A stretch of 64,000 bases of DNA, taken from NCBI GenBank assembly GCA_028554755.1, contig JAPTOF010000003.1, positions 31,514,001 to 31,578,000 on the forward strand, written 5' to 3'. This DNA is from Cordia subcordata. Its lineage: Eukaryota; Streptophyta; Magnoliopsida; Boraginales; Cordiaceae. Shown piece by piece: positions 1-11,332 of the stretch. The notes below the pieces were generated by a model, which saw only the letters and a program-made list of their open reading frames with translations, was not told the origin of the DNA and did no database searches. The position numbers and the translations under genes are program-made. Numbering within the stretch: position 1 is the first letter of the stretch; each line of letters opens with the position of its first letter.

Positions 1-281
1 ACGATATATATATCAATCTATCATGCCTCTTGCTTGAGGTTATTATTGCCAAATGAATTTGCATTTGCATTTACTTATTATTGCCAAATTAATTTGCATT
101 AGCATTTTAGTTTATTCTAATAACAATTACAAACCAATTGATATTAATTATATTAGGCATTTAATTCTTATGAAAAATGACTAGCGAGGCTGAAGGTTGC
201 TAATTTGATTGTGTGCTATGGTATTTGATAGGACATTGGCATTTGTCGCGCTACAGCTCACTGTCATGTTTCTTTATGTTT
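1..281. repeat. Diverged direct repeat, copy 1
   Basis: This stretch matches 512-751 in the same orientation over almost its whole length. Both contain the run CTTGAGGTTATTATTGCC, then a shared AT-rich block, then TTAATTCTTATGAAAAATGA. Copy 1 has an extra internal partial repeat near 50-90 (ATTTGCATTTGCATTT). It starts at the window edge, so the unit may extend further left. No coding potential or terminal signature is visible. It is probably an old duplication or two copies of an unnamed transposon. Confidence 0.8.
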
Positions 282-511
282 CTATACAATAAGTTTGTTG
301 TAGGATCAAATGCAGGATCAAATCAATACAAATGTTGTTCCATAACACATGTAACATTCTTTAGTTATTAAAAGTGTTTGTAACCAATTTCATTTTTGTT
401 AGTTACAGGTCAAGGTTTAACCTTGTCAAAAAAAATTTTGGCATCTAATGCCCCAAAAAAAGGATCATTTTGCCTTGACCGGGGGGGGGGGGTTAACCAA
501 TCACAAATTCA

Positions 512-751
512 CAATATATATCAATATATCATGACTCATACTTGAGGTTATTATTGCCAAATTAATTTGCACTAGCATTTTAGTTTATTCTAATAACAAT
601 TACGAACCAATTGTATTAATTATGTTAGGCATTTAATTCTTATGAAAAATGACCTGCGAGGCTAAAGGTCGGTAATTTGATTGTGCGCCACGGTATTTGA
701 CAGGATATTGGCCTTTGTTGTGCTAGAACTCAGTGTCATGTTTCTTTACGT
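512..751. repeat. Diverged direct repeat, copy 2
   Basis: This is the partner of 1-281, with scattered substitutions and small indels. It is separated from copy 1 by about 230 bases that contain a 12-base G run (481-492). The region from 752 to about 1780 holds no gene. It contains a CT-rich run near 910-924 and otherwise anonymous AT-rich DNA. Confidence 0.8.
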
Positions 752-1791
752 ATAGGCTTGTCCTCTAATGCGATCAGGAGTGTGACCCGATACAATAATA
801 GTCCGTTCTTTATAGTTTAAGTTTGTTTTGTGTGTTTTATACAAGGGTCTACTATTAAATTTCAGATTTAAGATAAATTATCCAAATAGATCTTTAATTT
901 GTATTTTTTTCTCTCTCTCTCTCTTGGCTAGGTGACTTAATTTCTAAGATTTATTCTCCAAGTTTTTTTTCCTCGGTCAAAAATTTCTAAAGATGATGAA
1001 GAGGTAATAGTAGAAATAAAAAGGGGATATACAAATTACCGTTCTTATAAAGCACGTGTCACGTGAGATATGTGAGCCTTATGGCAGATTGCCATCATTT
1101 CTTGGCTTTTTTGAGCTGGCCACTCGCTTGTGCTGTGCCATAAAAATTTGGAGCATTACTCATGCATGCTGTGGTTTGAAACGTTGGGCAGCTGCCTATG
1201 CAGAAAGCTGACAAAAAGGAAAAGAAGAAAAAAAACTTTTCTCTAGCTGAAAACAGTAATATTTTCCTAAGTAATGAAATTTGCCTTTTCGACCCAAAAA
1301 AAGAAAAGAAATTTGTCTTTAAAAGAAAGGAGCTGAAACTTGCAATGCGCTGATTTCAAGTGGGCCGATAAGTTTTCTAGCATAGTTTTGCAACAAAGAA
1401 AAAGTCAAAATTCTTTAAAAAATTCAAATTTAACTTTTTTAAAAGTTAAGAATTATAATTTATTAATTTTTTCAAAAGCTATAAAAAAATGTGAAAAAAG
1501 TCAATCTAAATGAGCACATAATTTTTTGGCTTAATAATAACTAATATGTGTATCCGCGCAATGCTCAAGGTATTTTGGCATGAAAAAGAGCAAATAACAA
1601 AAGTTTGATAATTCTGTGAAAGATCATCGACTGATAATGTACTGGGTACACCTATATGGCTACACTAATTGAGAATACTAACAGACACACGCATTTCTCA
1701 CACGCACTAGTATTTACACATTTTGAACCCTCCCAAACAAAAAAAAGAAAGAAACAAGAAAAGTTCAAAATATATTTAGCCAACAGACGTC

Positions 1792-1799
1792 TATATATG
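1792..1799 (+). promoter_or_regulatory. TATA box of the membrane-protein gene
   Basis: TATATATG lies about 110 bases upstream of the ATG at 1906. That leaves room for a transcription start near 1825 and a 5' leader of about 80 bases. The spacing is typical for plant genes. No other core element was identified. Confidence 0.5.
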
Positions 1800-1905
1800 G
1801 AGAGCCACACCCTCACCCACCTTTAATTTTTCACACACACCATCGGCCAGCTTTCTCACACACCATTGTCGTACACACCAAGTCACCATAACAACAACGC
1901 CCTCC

Positions 1906-2781
1906 ATGGCAAACGACTTACCCACACCTGAAGGTATGTATCATGTGTTTGAGGAGATTTTTCTTTCTTTTCTTTTCTTTTTTTAATTTTTTGGTGCATT
2001 TCATTAATATTTTAACTTTTATATTCTTACAGAACTCCGAACGCAGCGACGTAAAAATAGGTTGCGCCTGATGTGGATTGCTCTTGCAGCCGTTTGTTTG
2101 GTGTTTTGGTCATATTGCTTACTGTTTGACCAAGAGGGCATGAAGAAGATAGGTGAAAAACTAAGCCTTAAGGATACTATGGTATCTTTACTCATCTATG
2201 CCTTATTTCCTGTCGTGTTATTGCTAATGTTTGCGTATTCTAGAGTACCTGAGAAGAAGTGGGTGAAAAGAAAATCATTTACAAAGTTTCTTGTTAGTTC
2301 TGGTGTTCCGGGTCTGTGCATCTTGCTGGGAAATGTCTGCGAAGGAGATGTTTGGTTGTTCCTGTTCTTTGTGTTTTATTCAACTTCTCTTTTGATGTGC
2401 ATGTTGGCATTTGAAGCCGTAGAAGATTTTGGCTTCTCAGATATGCTAGTGGCGGTAGCATTGGGTTTTTTGCCTGGACCAATCAATAAGTATTGGAGAT
2501 TATTCTTAGTAGCCATGCTATCCACTGTAAAGGCCTTCTTTCCCTGGCTTTACACGTTGATGTATGGAAAAAAACCAGCAAAGGATTCGATACTAGCTGA
2601 TTTGGAGACCTCACTCAGAGCAGCCAACTGGGACGTGGAAAGCTTCACCAAAGAAGAGGCCGTACGAAGGGTGGGAAATCTTGAAACTTATATTTCAGAA
2701 GTCTTGAAAAAAATCAAAGAAATTGGAACAGCAGCAACCAAACTTTCTCAAGAGGTGGCAAAATTTAAGTTCCGTATGTAA
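1906..2781 (+). CDS. Unrecognised multi-pass membrane protein, two exons
   Basis: Exon 1 is 1906-1933 and starts MANDLPTPE. The intron (GTATGT donor, TTACAG acceptor) is 1934-2032. Exon 2 is 2033-2781 and keeps the frame by splitting a Glu codon. The product is 258 residues. A short hydrophilic N-terminus containing TQRRKNR precedes about four to six hydrophobic stretches: residues near 22-42, 60-80, 95-130, 145-160 and 165-185. The last 65 residues are charged and helix-like (SILADLETSL to the end) and could form a coiled coil on the cytosolic side. The basic residues just before the first segment suggest that the N-terminus is cytosolic. I do not recognise the family, so the function is unknown. 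The intact frame, clean splice sites, TATA box and leader support a real gene. Conversely, the family could be lineage-specific, because nothing in it is conserved enough for me to name. Confidence 0.75.
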
Positions 2782-2790
2782 AAGGGTGTA

Positions 2791-3044
2791 GATGGCCTTT
2801 ATAGTAGTAATAGGCAGGTGTGTTTTGAGAACGAAAGAATCTAGTTTGTTTATTTTAGGGTTTAGGATTTTGGTTCCACCGCCACTTATCAAAAATTTCT
2901 CAGTCAACCTTTCAGTCCCTTATGGCCTTTGTAATAATAGCCCTTTGTAGTAATAGGCAGGTGTTTTGAGAATGAAGGAAATGGTTGTTTATTTTTATCT
3001 TATATGGCTGTTGTAACCCAGATCATGTTTTGAGAATGAAGGAG
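2791..3044 (+). repeat. Repeated 3' flank of the membrane-protein gene
   Basis: The segment after the stop codon (2791-2857, with GTAGTAATAGGCAGGTG and TTTTGAGAA) recurs at 2942-2995. A shorter third copy (TGTTTTGAGAATGAAGGAG) lies at 3026-3044. The copies are imperfect direct repeats in what is likely the 3' UTR. They could supply alternative polyadenylation contexts. Confidence 0.7.
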
Positions 3045-6000
3045 TTATTATTGGTATATTATGTTTTATTAACTGCTTCTAACTTCTAAATGCTCGAGTT
3101 CTTCCTTTCTTTCTTTTTAAATTTTTTTTTACTTTAAAGATTATTAAATGTTTTCCTGTCTTAATTGTTTTTTTGTCAAAAAAATTTATTTAATAGTTTG
3201 ACCTATAAATATTAACACACAACTAGTGCACGCTATCCACGAATTGACTCTATATGGCATGTTGTGTTGGCTTTTCATGAGGAAGAATTTGAGAAACAAT
3301 AAGACTCCATGGTTCAGGTTTTTGACGTTGGATCAATTTTTTTTAATATGATATTAGAGGAAACAAAAAATTGAAGGGGATAACTTCCTCATTCTCTTGG
3401 AATTGGGAATTCTAAACTATTAAAATTTTTTATCTTTTAATTTATATCTATTAAATGTCGTGTATAATTTCACAACGCTACACATATATTCATTCTCAAC
3501 TAAAAAAAAGATTGATGCACATGCACCCATTCTGGACAATATTTTCTCTTGCAACAAGCTTAGAATAAAGAAAAAAAGGGTCTCAAATAATTAAAATTAC
3601 CCTCCAAAAGTGATAATCAAAGCTTAAATTTATTAGAACCCAAAACTAGATTTACAACAGGGAGTTAACGTTAAAAATTAGAATTTTTATTTTTATCTAA
3701 AATAATACAAGACAGTGAAAAAGAAGAGAGCAAAGGACAAAGAAAGACACATCCCATCAGATAGATGTGAGCCAACTATTTATTATTTTTAAATTGGTGA
3801 GATACGAACATCCATACATAACCGATTTGTGTGGCACGATTCGTTATTTCTTCTTTTTGTTTGGTTTGGTCCGTACTGGATTGACCAAAATGATGTATCA
3901 TATCAGATTCTCAAGTCGCCAATTTCATTTCGCTACTTTTTTATTCTATCGGTAAAAATAAGATGGGTGCTCACTTTCTGTCTCTTCCTTGTCATGGTTG
4001 ACATAATCCTCACTTTGTGTTATAACGTATTGCTCTTTCTCTTTTCACGCAAGGGATAAGTTTTTCCCCCTTTCACTTTTTTTTTTTTTCTCTACTTTTT
4101 TTTGGTCTAATTCTCTTCTTCAACTAGTACATGTACCTCCTATGCATTTCTTTTCTATTTTATGTTTCATAAATAGAATTAAAAGTTTTTTGCAATTTAA
4201 TTTGTCAATGATACAAAATGTTGATTCATTAAAAAATTTTAGAAGATTAAGGTTAACTATCAAGAAAGAAACAAAATATAGAAGAAAGAAATTGAAGAAG
4301 CAAACTCACAGTGCCACGATTTATAATGCATAGACTAATGGGATACTGCAAGTGTTATATCTTTATGAAAAAAAATATATATATATATATTGTTAAATGT
4401 TAATCAGTTTTGTTGAAAAAAATTCATTAATTTATTAAAGATATGACATATTCTTGGGATTAGAAGTAAAGAGGTCAATAGTTAAGGAATTAGTTTATTT
4501 ATTTTTAGAAAAATAAACCTCTAATAGATTGATGAATTTTTTGATCTTACTAAAATTGATTTATATCTAACCATACACATAGTTATATTGTTCACATGAA
4601 AGCTAAAATAAAAACATATAGCACCTGCAGTATCATACTCGTCAATGCATTATAATTTTTGGCACCCTGTTAGTTACTTCTTTAATTTTTTTATATTTTT
4701 GTTTCTTTTCTTAACAATTAACTTTAATCTTTTAATGAATAAAAATTTTATATTATTGAAAATTAAATTGATAAAAAAAACTATTTTCAGAAAATATTTT
4801 AATACATAAAACGTAAAATTAAAACAAGGATATACAATATTCAGTACAGTAGTTGAAAAAGAATCCTCAGAAAAGAAAAACTTAAGTGGAAGGGAAAGAA
4901 GTGAAGAAAAGAAAACTTTTGTTTGTATTCAACGGAGGGGGGGGGGGGGAAAACACGCCAAAAAAACTAAGGAGGGCCCACCATGCATGTCGGTGTGGTT
5001 ACTTCAGATGGCAGATATGTTGCACCACCTAGCACACGGCATACCCACATACATCCTTACTCCTCTGCAATGTCTGAGTTTCGCCAGAAGACAACTAGCC
5101 AAGTTGACAACTCTGGTAGCGAACTATTTCCACCAAAAGCCGTGAATAAAATTGTGTTCTTATTAAGTATAGTAAAGCATTAAATGAGTTCTTTGTTTAT
5201 TCTTTAGGTCAAAATAAACCTAGTTCATAGTTTTATTAATGAAAACAGTTTCTTGATGAGACTCTACATAAGCTATGTTGGCAGTGTAATTAAAATACAC
5301 ACTTGCGTTTGATGCTTATTGTAATATTTATAAGTAGTACAACATGAGAGATTTAGATGTTTATGTCAATGTATAATTAAAGTGTTTTACAGAATATAAA
5401 TTACAAAAAATTAACCCTTTTAAGGACTAGATGAATTAAGCACATGTTGTACAGCTTGACACCAAGCAGATAATTACTTCTTGATAGGGTGGAGCAATCA
5501 AAATTGTGGGACTAGGAGACAAAACAGTGTTATTTATCTAAAAATGGCACTGCACCTCTGTGGTGCAAGAAAGCATGCATGCAAGTAGAATATCTAAGAC
5601 AACTAACAAATATAGTGCGCAGCAGCATCAGCTTTGCTCTGCAGGTTCATGAAAAAAGGTTTTTATTTTTTGCAAAATACTCACGAAAATGAGTTGGGAA
5701 GCAAAGTGATGTGTTTCTCATTAATGATTTTATGCTTTCTTAAGAAATTTAGCAAAAACCAAAACTCAATATAAAGAAAAGAAAGAAATGCTTTCTTAAC
5801 AAAGGCACAGAGAGGCAAAAATTTGGCATCTAATTCGAAACAAAAAGATCATCTTGCTTGCCCAAAAGTTTGACTCCGAAATATTCTAACACTTTTATTA
5901 ATTCATTTTGGTCGCAACTATAAATTGATTGATGAATTTGACACGAAAGATTTGTGACGGAAATTAACCGTCTCAAATTAAGACGAATGTGAGAAGAAAA

Positions 6001-8589
6001 TTTCAAGAAATTTTATGTGGTAACTTTGAATTATATTGTATGTCAACAAATAAAAAAAATTATTTTGATTTATTTATCAATTTGTCAACTGTTCAAAATA
6101 ACATTAACCATTAGAATATAAACAAAGCATAGATAAAAATTAATTGACCTCAGAGTGTCACATGACGTCCTACGAAAGTATTAGACAAAAGAATTGAATA
6201 AATAACTCATCCTAACATTAAAAGAAAAAATGAATTTTTTACTTTTTTTAAGAATATAATTATTTAAAATATTTACTTCATGAAAATACATTAATTGACC
6301 AATTTAGCAATCAAATGTGATATCATTTCTACACACTGTTAATGTGTTTGTCTTTAGTTTTAATAGAAAGTTTACCTTTTCTTGATGTCCTTATAGATTT
6401 TTACCTCAGATAGAAAATAGTTATTATTTTTAATTTAAAAACAAAACAAAATTAGTGAAGTGACATATAACACCCTACTTTGTCGTTTTAATACATAGAC
6501 AGATTTGAACACAAGGAAGTTTGGTGGACTTGATACAAGGGTTTATTATTAAATTTCAAATCTAAGATAAATTATTCGAAACAGATATTTTCTTGTTTGG
6601 TTAAAAGTCTTCTTAATTTTTTTTGCAATTAATGTTTTTCGTTTAGGTGTTTTGCTCTCGACCGAAAAACAAGCTTACTAGCTTGTGGTGATAATTGTGA
6701 TTTTGTTAAATATATTTTCAAACATTCATATAGGCATCAGATTATTGTCAAATTTTACATTGACAAAAAATTAAAAGATACACACTCTATAGTACATGCA
6801 TATACAACTAATAATCTCATCGGAAATTAAGACACACACACACACATATATATATATATATGGGGCACAATGGACAAGAGTTTGTCCTAGGGGCTCTCTA
6901 CCACGTCTTGTGTACGGTGAGATTCTCGGCAAGAGGCACATGACGAAAAGGAAATCAAAATATCCTTTGACACGGGGCAACCAATTCATATCAGGTATAT
7001 TGTCTCGTCTGAAAATTTTAATTATGGAGCCCATCAGCCTAATCTCTAAATGATTGCGGAAATTTCAAGTCCACCCAAAGCCCAAAAATAAACTATCAAA
7101 GCCCTATCTATAGACAACCCAGCCTTTAGATGGACCAAACGCTGATTAGCTATCTCGACCAGCCATATTTCGACAATCGGCATTATGAAAAATGAGAAGA
7201 TTTAATAAGTGAGAAACTTTGTCTTGGCATTGATGGCGTCTGAGATTAATTCTTATTACTCCGCCTTTTTTGTGTCTAACTTAAGGATGAAAATCAAAAT
7301 TTTGTTTGATCAAGCATTTTTTATAAATATTTTAAGCCCAACCCTGTAAGTTTGTTTATAACCTAAAATGGAACATAGTATCTTTCGTACTTGTAACCTC
7401 CTTATGATTCTACTAATGGAGCCATTTTTTTTATTACTATTCATTCATGGATCTTCTCCATGAATGAATAGTGCCAAAAAAAGTGACAATATTGTAATAT
7501 TTTTTTAAAAAAAAAGTATAATTATCAATGAAAATTTGTGTAATATTTGTAATAAAAAGTTTATAATTTTTATATTTACCATGACACAATTATAATTTTA
7601 TATTTACTGTTTTTTCTGTTTTTCCTTCCCTAACAAAATGATTTGTTTTTTCTTTTCTTACTTTTTTTTTCCGTAATCACATGTATAAACTTTTATCTGG
7701 GGTAGATATTGGTTTAAATTTTTAATATTTTGAGTTTTGCAATAAAAAAATGATTGGGTGCTAAAAGTTATGAAACTCAAATTGCATTAAGAGAATTAGT
7801 TCAAGTTTTCAAGTTAAAATTTTCCCTTATTTCTCAATAAAAATGATGTGCATTCTCTTTTTCATTTCTATTAATTACACCTTTTCGCTTTTGGATTTTT
7901 TAATTTTTTTCAATCCAAGTCAAAAAACTATAAAAGAAACTATTCGATCGGGACTAGACATGGGAATTTGGTTGAATTTTTGAGTTCAAATGTTTGAATT
8001 AAAACTAAAAAAAATATTAAGTTAAACATTAAAAATCGTAAAACTTGACTATTATTAGACATTTGGGTTTCAGATTTACTAATTTAGACTAGATTGAAAA
8101 AATACATAGATTTGTTAAATTATATTGTGCTAATTTAGACTAAATTTAAAAATAAATTTTGGCTGTCACATAAGACTGGGAGTTAATTTGTGTTTTAAAA
8201 TTTTCAAGTTTAGAATTTTGAACTTCAAGAACAAAACCAATATGGTAATAAAAATTATAAAACTTAATCATAATTTAATTAAATACCCAGTTTTTTCATC
8301 TTTGAGTTTCTCATTATCTTTTTCCTTATGTTTTTTTGTTAAACCCTATAGTGCTAATTGGGGTTAAATATAAAAAGATATGACTAGTTCAATAAAATTA
8401 GATATAAAAAGTTTAAGTTCAATTCTGCTCGTATAGCATCTTCCTATTTTAGTTAATCATTTATTTGTCGACATTCTTCGACACTTTTTGATTCAAGATC
8501 TGTAACATTTATTTCAAGTGCTAACATAAAAGTAAAGGTATCATTCATAATAATTTCATCTTGAGTAAATATCTTTCCAACAGACAAAT
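3045..8589. other. Intergenic region, no gene supported
   Basis: This is AT-rich DNA with short spurious frames only. It holds a 13-base G run (4937-4949), an (AC)n(AT)n microsatellite (6832-6861), a perfect hairpin (7436-7472), and two segments near 5815-5880 and 6533-6583 that echo 435-480 and 836-885. The frame at 4983-5183 (66 codons) has slightly coding-like composition but no supporting context. Confidence 0.6.
7436..7472. repeat. Perfect 16-bp inverted repeat with 5-base loop
   Basis: The left arm is ACTATTCATTCATGGA, the loop is TCTTC, and the right arm is its exact reverse complement. An intact stem of this length inside diverged AT-rich DNA suggests a young foldback element or a structured transcript. 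The outer flanks (GCCATTTTT on the left, GTGCCAAAAA on the right) extend the symmetry imperfectly. Confidence 0.8.
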
Positions 8590-8605
8590 AATTCATTGAA
8601 ATTTC

Positions 8606-9121
8606 TTAATTCATGGGCACCTCAGTGTCTTCAAGGACTTTGCATTCACCAATATTGGTTGGTTTTACTACATCTGTCGTGCTTCCTAATGCTTTTGAAT
8701 ATTCAAGATTTATACTTCCAGTATCTTCCCCTTGTGTTCTCCTGTATCGAGTTACAATATCTTTTGATCTGACGGGTCTATCATGCTTCTGGCACGATTT
8801 AGATGCATTTTTTACTGAATTTGTTACAGGTCGTATTGGGACATCAATTCGTGCCACCACATTTACAGCAGGTATGTGTGATTTCACAATGTTCTTTGTG
8901 TGAGTAAATGCATCAGGTAAATTATTTGCAATGCTTTGCAAATGAATAGTCCTTTGAACTTCAAGTTCACATTGTTTAGTTCTTGGATCCAAGTAGGACA
9001 ATGATTTTGTATTCCAAGATATATCACGTTGTACTTCTGGTTGCAGTTTCTCTCCCCCTACTGGTAGGAACCCTATCTTATCAAAGTAACAATCTGCAAA
9101 AGCGTGCTCTAAAAAGATCAC
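8606..9121 (-). pseudogene. Copia integrase C-terminal region fragment
   Basis: This 171-codon open stretch contains the family-typical series FADC, ISWN, LSYLDPRTKQCE, VQRTIHLQ and KSHIPA, which lies between the integrase core and reverse transcriptase in plant copia elements. It is the longest surviving open part of the element. It begins within the relic and has no start context of its own. Confidence 0.85.
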
Positions 9122-9768
9122 TCGTCACGGTTTCTAGATATCAAATAATAGAAAGGGAATTAAATCCAATGTAAACCCTTATTCACCTTTGTGGACCAAT
9201 TGTCCTACATTGTGTAGGTACTATAGGGACTTCCATAGCACAACCAACATTACGCATATGAGAAATATTTGGTGGATGACCATGCATAAATTGCAATGGA
9301 AAGCATTTATGATAAGTCATGGGCCTAATACAGATTAATGCAGTAGCATGTAAAATTGCATGTCCCTAAGCTAACATAGGGAGTTTTGTTATCAAAACAA
9401 GAGATTTTGCAATCAATTGAAGTTGTTTGATAAAAGATTTGGCTAGAACATTTTGAGTATGGACATAATGAACAGGATGGTCAATGATAATCCTAACAGG
9501 CATACAATAAGAATCAAATGCTTTTGATGAAAATTCAGCAACATTATCAAGTCGAATAGTTTTGATAGGAAAATCAAGAAACTAAGTCCTTAATCAAATA
9601 ATTAAAACAAGTAATCTAGCAAATGCAAAATTTTTAGACGATAGTAGAGAAACATGTGACAATCTAGTTTATGCATCTATTAGAACCATAAAATAATAGA
9701 ACGGATCACAAGTTGGGTGAATGGGTCCGCAAATATCCCCTTGAATACTTTCTTGAAATTTTGGAGGA
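9122..9768 (-). pseudogene. Copia integrase core, inactivated
   Basis: Translating across frames gives GDICGPI near the N-side and RLDNVAEF around 9550, which keeps the second catalytic Asp. It also gives HTQNVLAKSFIKQL around 9425-9465. In that last motif the catalytic Glu of the D,D-35-E triad is replaced by Lys (codon at 9438-9440). In-frame stops occur, for example at 9582-9584. The combination shows a non-functional integrase. Confidence 0.8.
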
Positions 9769-10365
9769 TTATAGAGCAACTTTAGTTGGAGATTGTCTCA
9801 AAATTAACTTTCTTTGAGAACAAGCAATACATAAATAGTCACTTGGCAATAGAATCTTTTGGTTCTTTAAAGAATGACCAGGTGTGTTTTCAATTATTTG
9901 ACAAATCATCGTTGTATCCGAATGACCAAGTCTATCATGCCAAAGCATGAATATTTGGTTTTGCACAACACGTGACTAAATCGCCCGTCTAGTTATTTGA
10001 TATAGTCCTGATATAGAGCAATAAGTTTTTCTAACACATGCTTCTAGCACGATCTGAAAGAAATAATACAAAGATATTCTTTATTATTTTCACTTGTAGT
10101 ATCAATATCCATTTTGGCGAATATCTTTAAAATTTAGCAAATTTCTTCTGAATTCGCTAAAATATAGTGGATTAACAATATCTAATTTTGTACCACAGGG
10201 TAATACAATATTAGCTCTTTCAGAGCCTTTGATAAGATTGATTATATTGGAAATAGTGAGTAGTTTAGCTAGAACTAGTGGTAGACTAACAAAATAAATT
10301 TTATCATGTAATATAGCGTGTGCTGTTACATTATCAACCATGCATATATCGTCTCCATTCGTCAT
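9769..10365 (-). pseudogene. Copia GAG-pre-integrase and protease remnant
   Basis: At 9769-9966 the minus strand encodes LWHDRLGHSD, and about 35 residues later CIAC. This is the HHCC zinc finger of the GAG-pre-integrase domain. At 10102-10365 it encodes an upstream segment beginning with CMVDNVTAH, where intact copies have an aspartic-protease D-S/T-A/G motif. The loss of that motif suggests a dead protease. A frame break lies between the two parts (about 9967-10101). Confidence 0.75.
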
Positions 10366-11058
10366 AATATTTTATAATATTTTTGAAAAATCAACACAAG
10401 GTGTTTGAGTTGCTTCGTTGTTGCTTAATAGAGACTCATGCTGATAACATTTTATAAAATAACTATCAAAATAGTATAGAGAGAAATATAAGAATGTATG
10501 ATATTATGACTTGAAAATGAATTACAAATAACTTGTTATCACCCCCTATAATAGGATTTTCATAAGCTCTTGGCTACACAAGTACTGCACCTACCTTGAT
10601 ACAATAAGCTGTTAATTGCACAGGGGTTGACACATAAATGCATAAAGTTTAAAGATCTTATAGAAAACTTACAAATAGCTTGTTAAACAAAGGCAGAGAG
10701 GAAAATGACACATGCGATGACATTATTGTTGATAGGGATGATGCAGTGATGACATCATCATAAAAGATAATGTTTATCTACAAGTATGGCATTATCGTAC
10801 AAGATAATACTTATCTTTGTCATGTATTCCCGTATTACACCTTTTACATTTGTTCACGATACAGTTTTCACACGTGGTGAATATCCTCCAAATAATAATA
10901 TTTTCATGATAGACGAGACAATTATTTATGACTTATGCAATCGGCACTCAGTGAATAACAATTTTTTAATGTTTACAATAAAAAAACTTTTATCACCTAA
11001 ATACTTTTTATGTAAAACACTTGACTATATGGGAAAATAGTATAGAGATAGTGTTACT

Positions 11059-11157
11059 AGCTATTTGGCTTTGCTTATAAACACATAGAAAAAAGTATCC
11101 TTCACATGTTTTTTACTTTTTGCAGCTTATAAGCCTTAAATAAGCTTGGCCAAACAT
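11059..11157. mobile_element. MITE-like inverted-repeat element (TTTGGCTTTGCTTAT family), degenerate
   Basis: The left end TATTTGGCTTTGCTTATAA is mirrored by AAATAAGCTTGGCCAAACAT at the right end. It is diverged relative to its neighbour at 11218-11332. A further related end (AAATAAGCTTAGCCAAACGAG) sits near 11576-11597, so 11050-11600 looks like a nest of such elements. Confidence 0.55.
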
Positions 11158-11217
11158 ACTATTTTAAGTTGCTTGTTCAAGCTTATAAACTATTAAAGAA
11201 AAGCTCATACTAAGAGA

Positions 11218-11332
11218 GTGTTTGGCTTTGCTTATTTTAGGTGCTTATAAACATTTAGAGAAAAGCACCTAGACACATATTTTTTAATGTTTGGATACTT
11301 ATAAGCACCAAATAAGCAAAGTCAAACACCCC
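11218..11332. mobile_element. MITE with 30-bp terminal inverted repeats, copy 1
   Basis: The first 22 bases read GTGTTTGGCTTTGCTTATTT plus two more, and the right end GCAAAGTCAAACACC is nearly their reverse complement. The symmetry extends inward through AGGTGCTTATAA and TTATAAGCACC. The element is about 115 bp, is non-coding and can fold into one long hairpin. A second copy with the same ends lies at 54161-54277. Confidence 0.75.

Larger units (their letters stand above)
8590..10450 (-). mobile_element. Decayed Ty1/copia retrotransposon fragment (partial pol)
   Basis: Reading the minus strand from 10365 down to 8606 gives a protease-like tail, then a GAG-pre-integrase zinc finger, then an integrase core, then the integrase C-terminal region. 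That is the copia order (integrase before reverse transcriptase). Frameshifts and in-frame stops separate the pieces. No reverse transcriptase or RNase H follows below 8606, and no flanking LTR pair was found, so this is a truncated dead copy. The sequence around 10430-10450 (ATGCTGATAACA) is the kind of motif often found in copia gag/LTR borders, but I did not define a terminus. Confidence 0.85.

Noticed and set aside
3767..4059. Hydrophobic overlapping frames
   Set aside because: They are Phe/Leu-rich because of T-rich DNA. Two overlapping frames are equally open, and no gene signals are present.
4983..5183. 66-codon frame with MHVGVVTSDGRY start
   Set aside because: There is no promoter, intron or recognisable domain, and it lies in repeat-bearing intergenic DNA.
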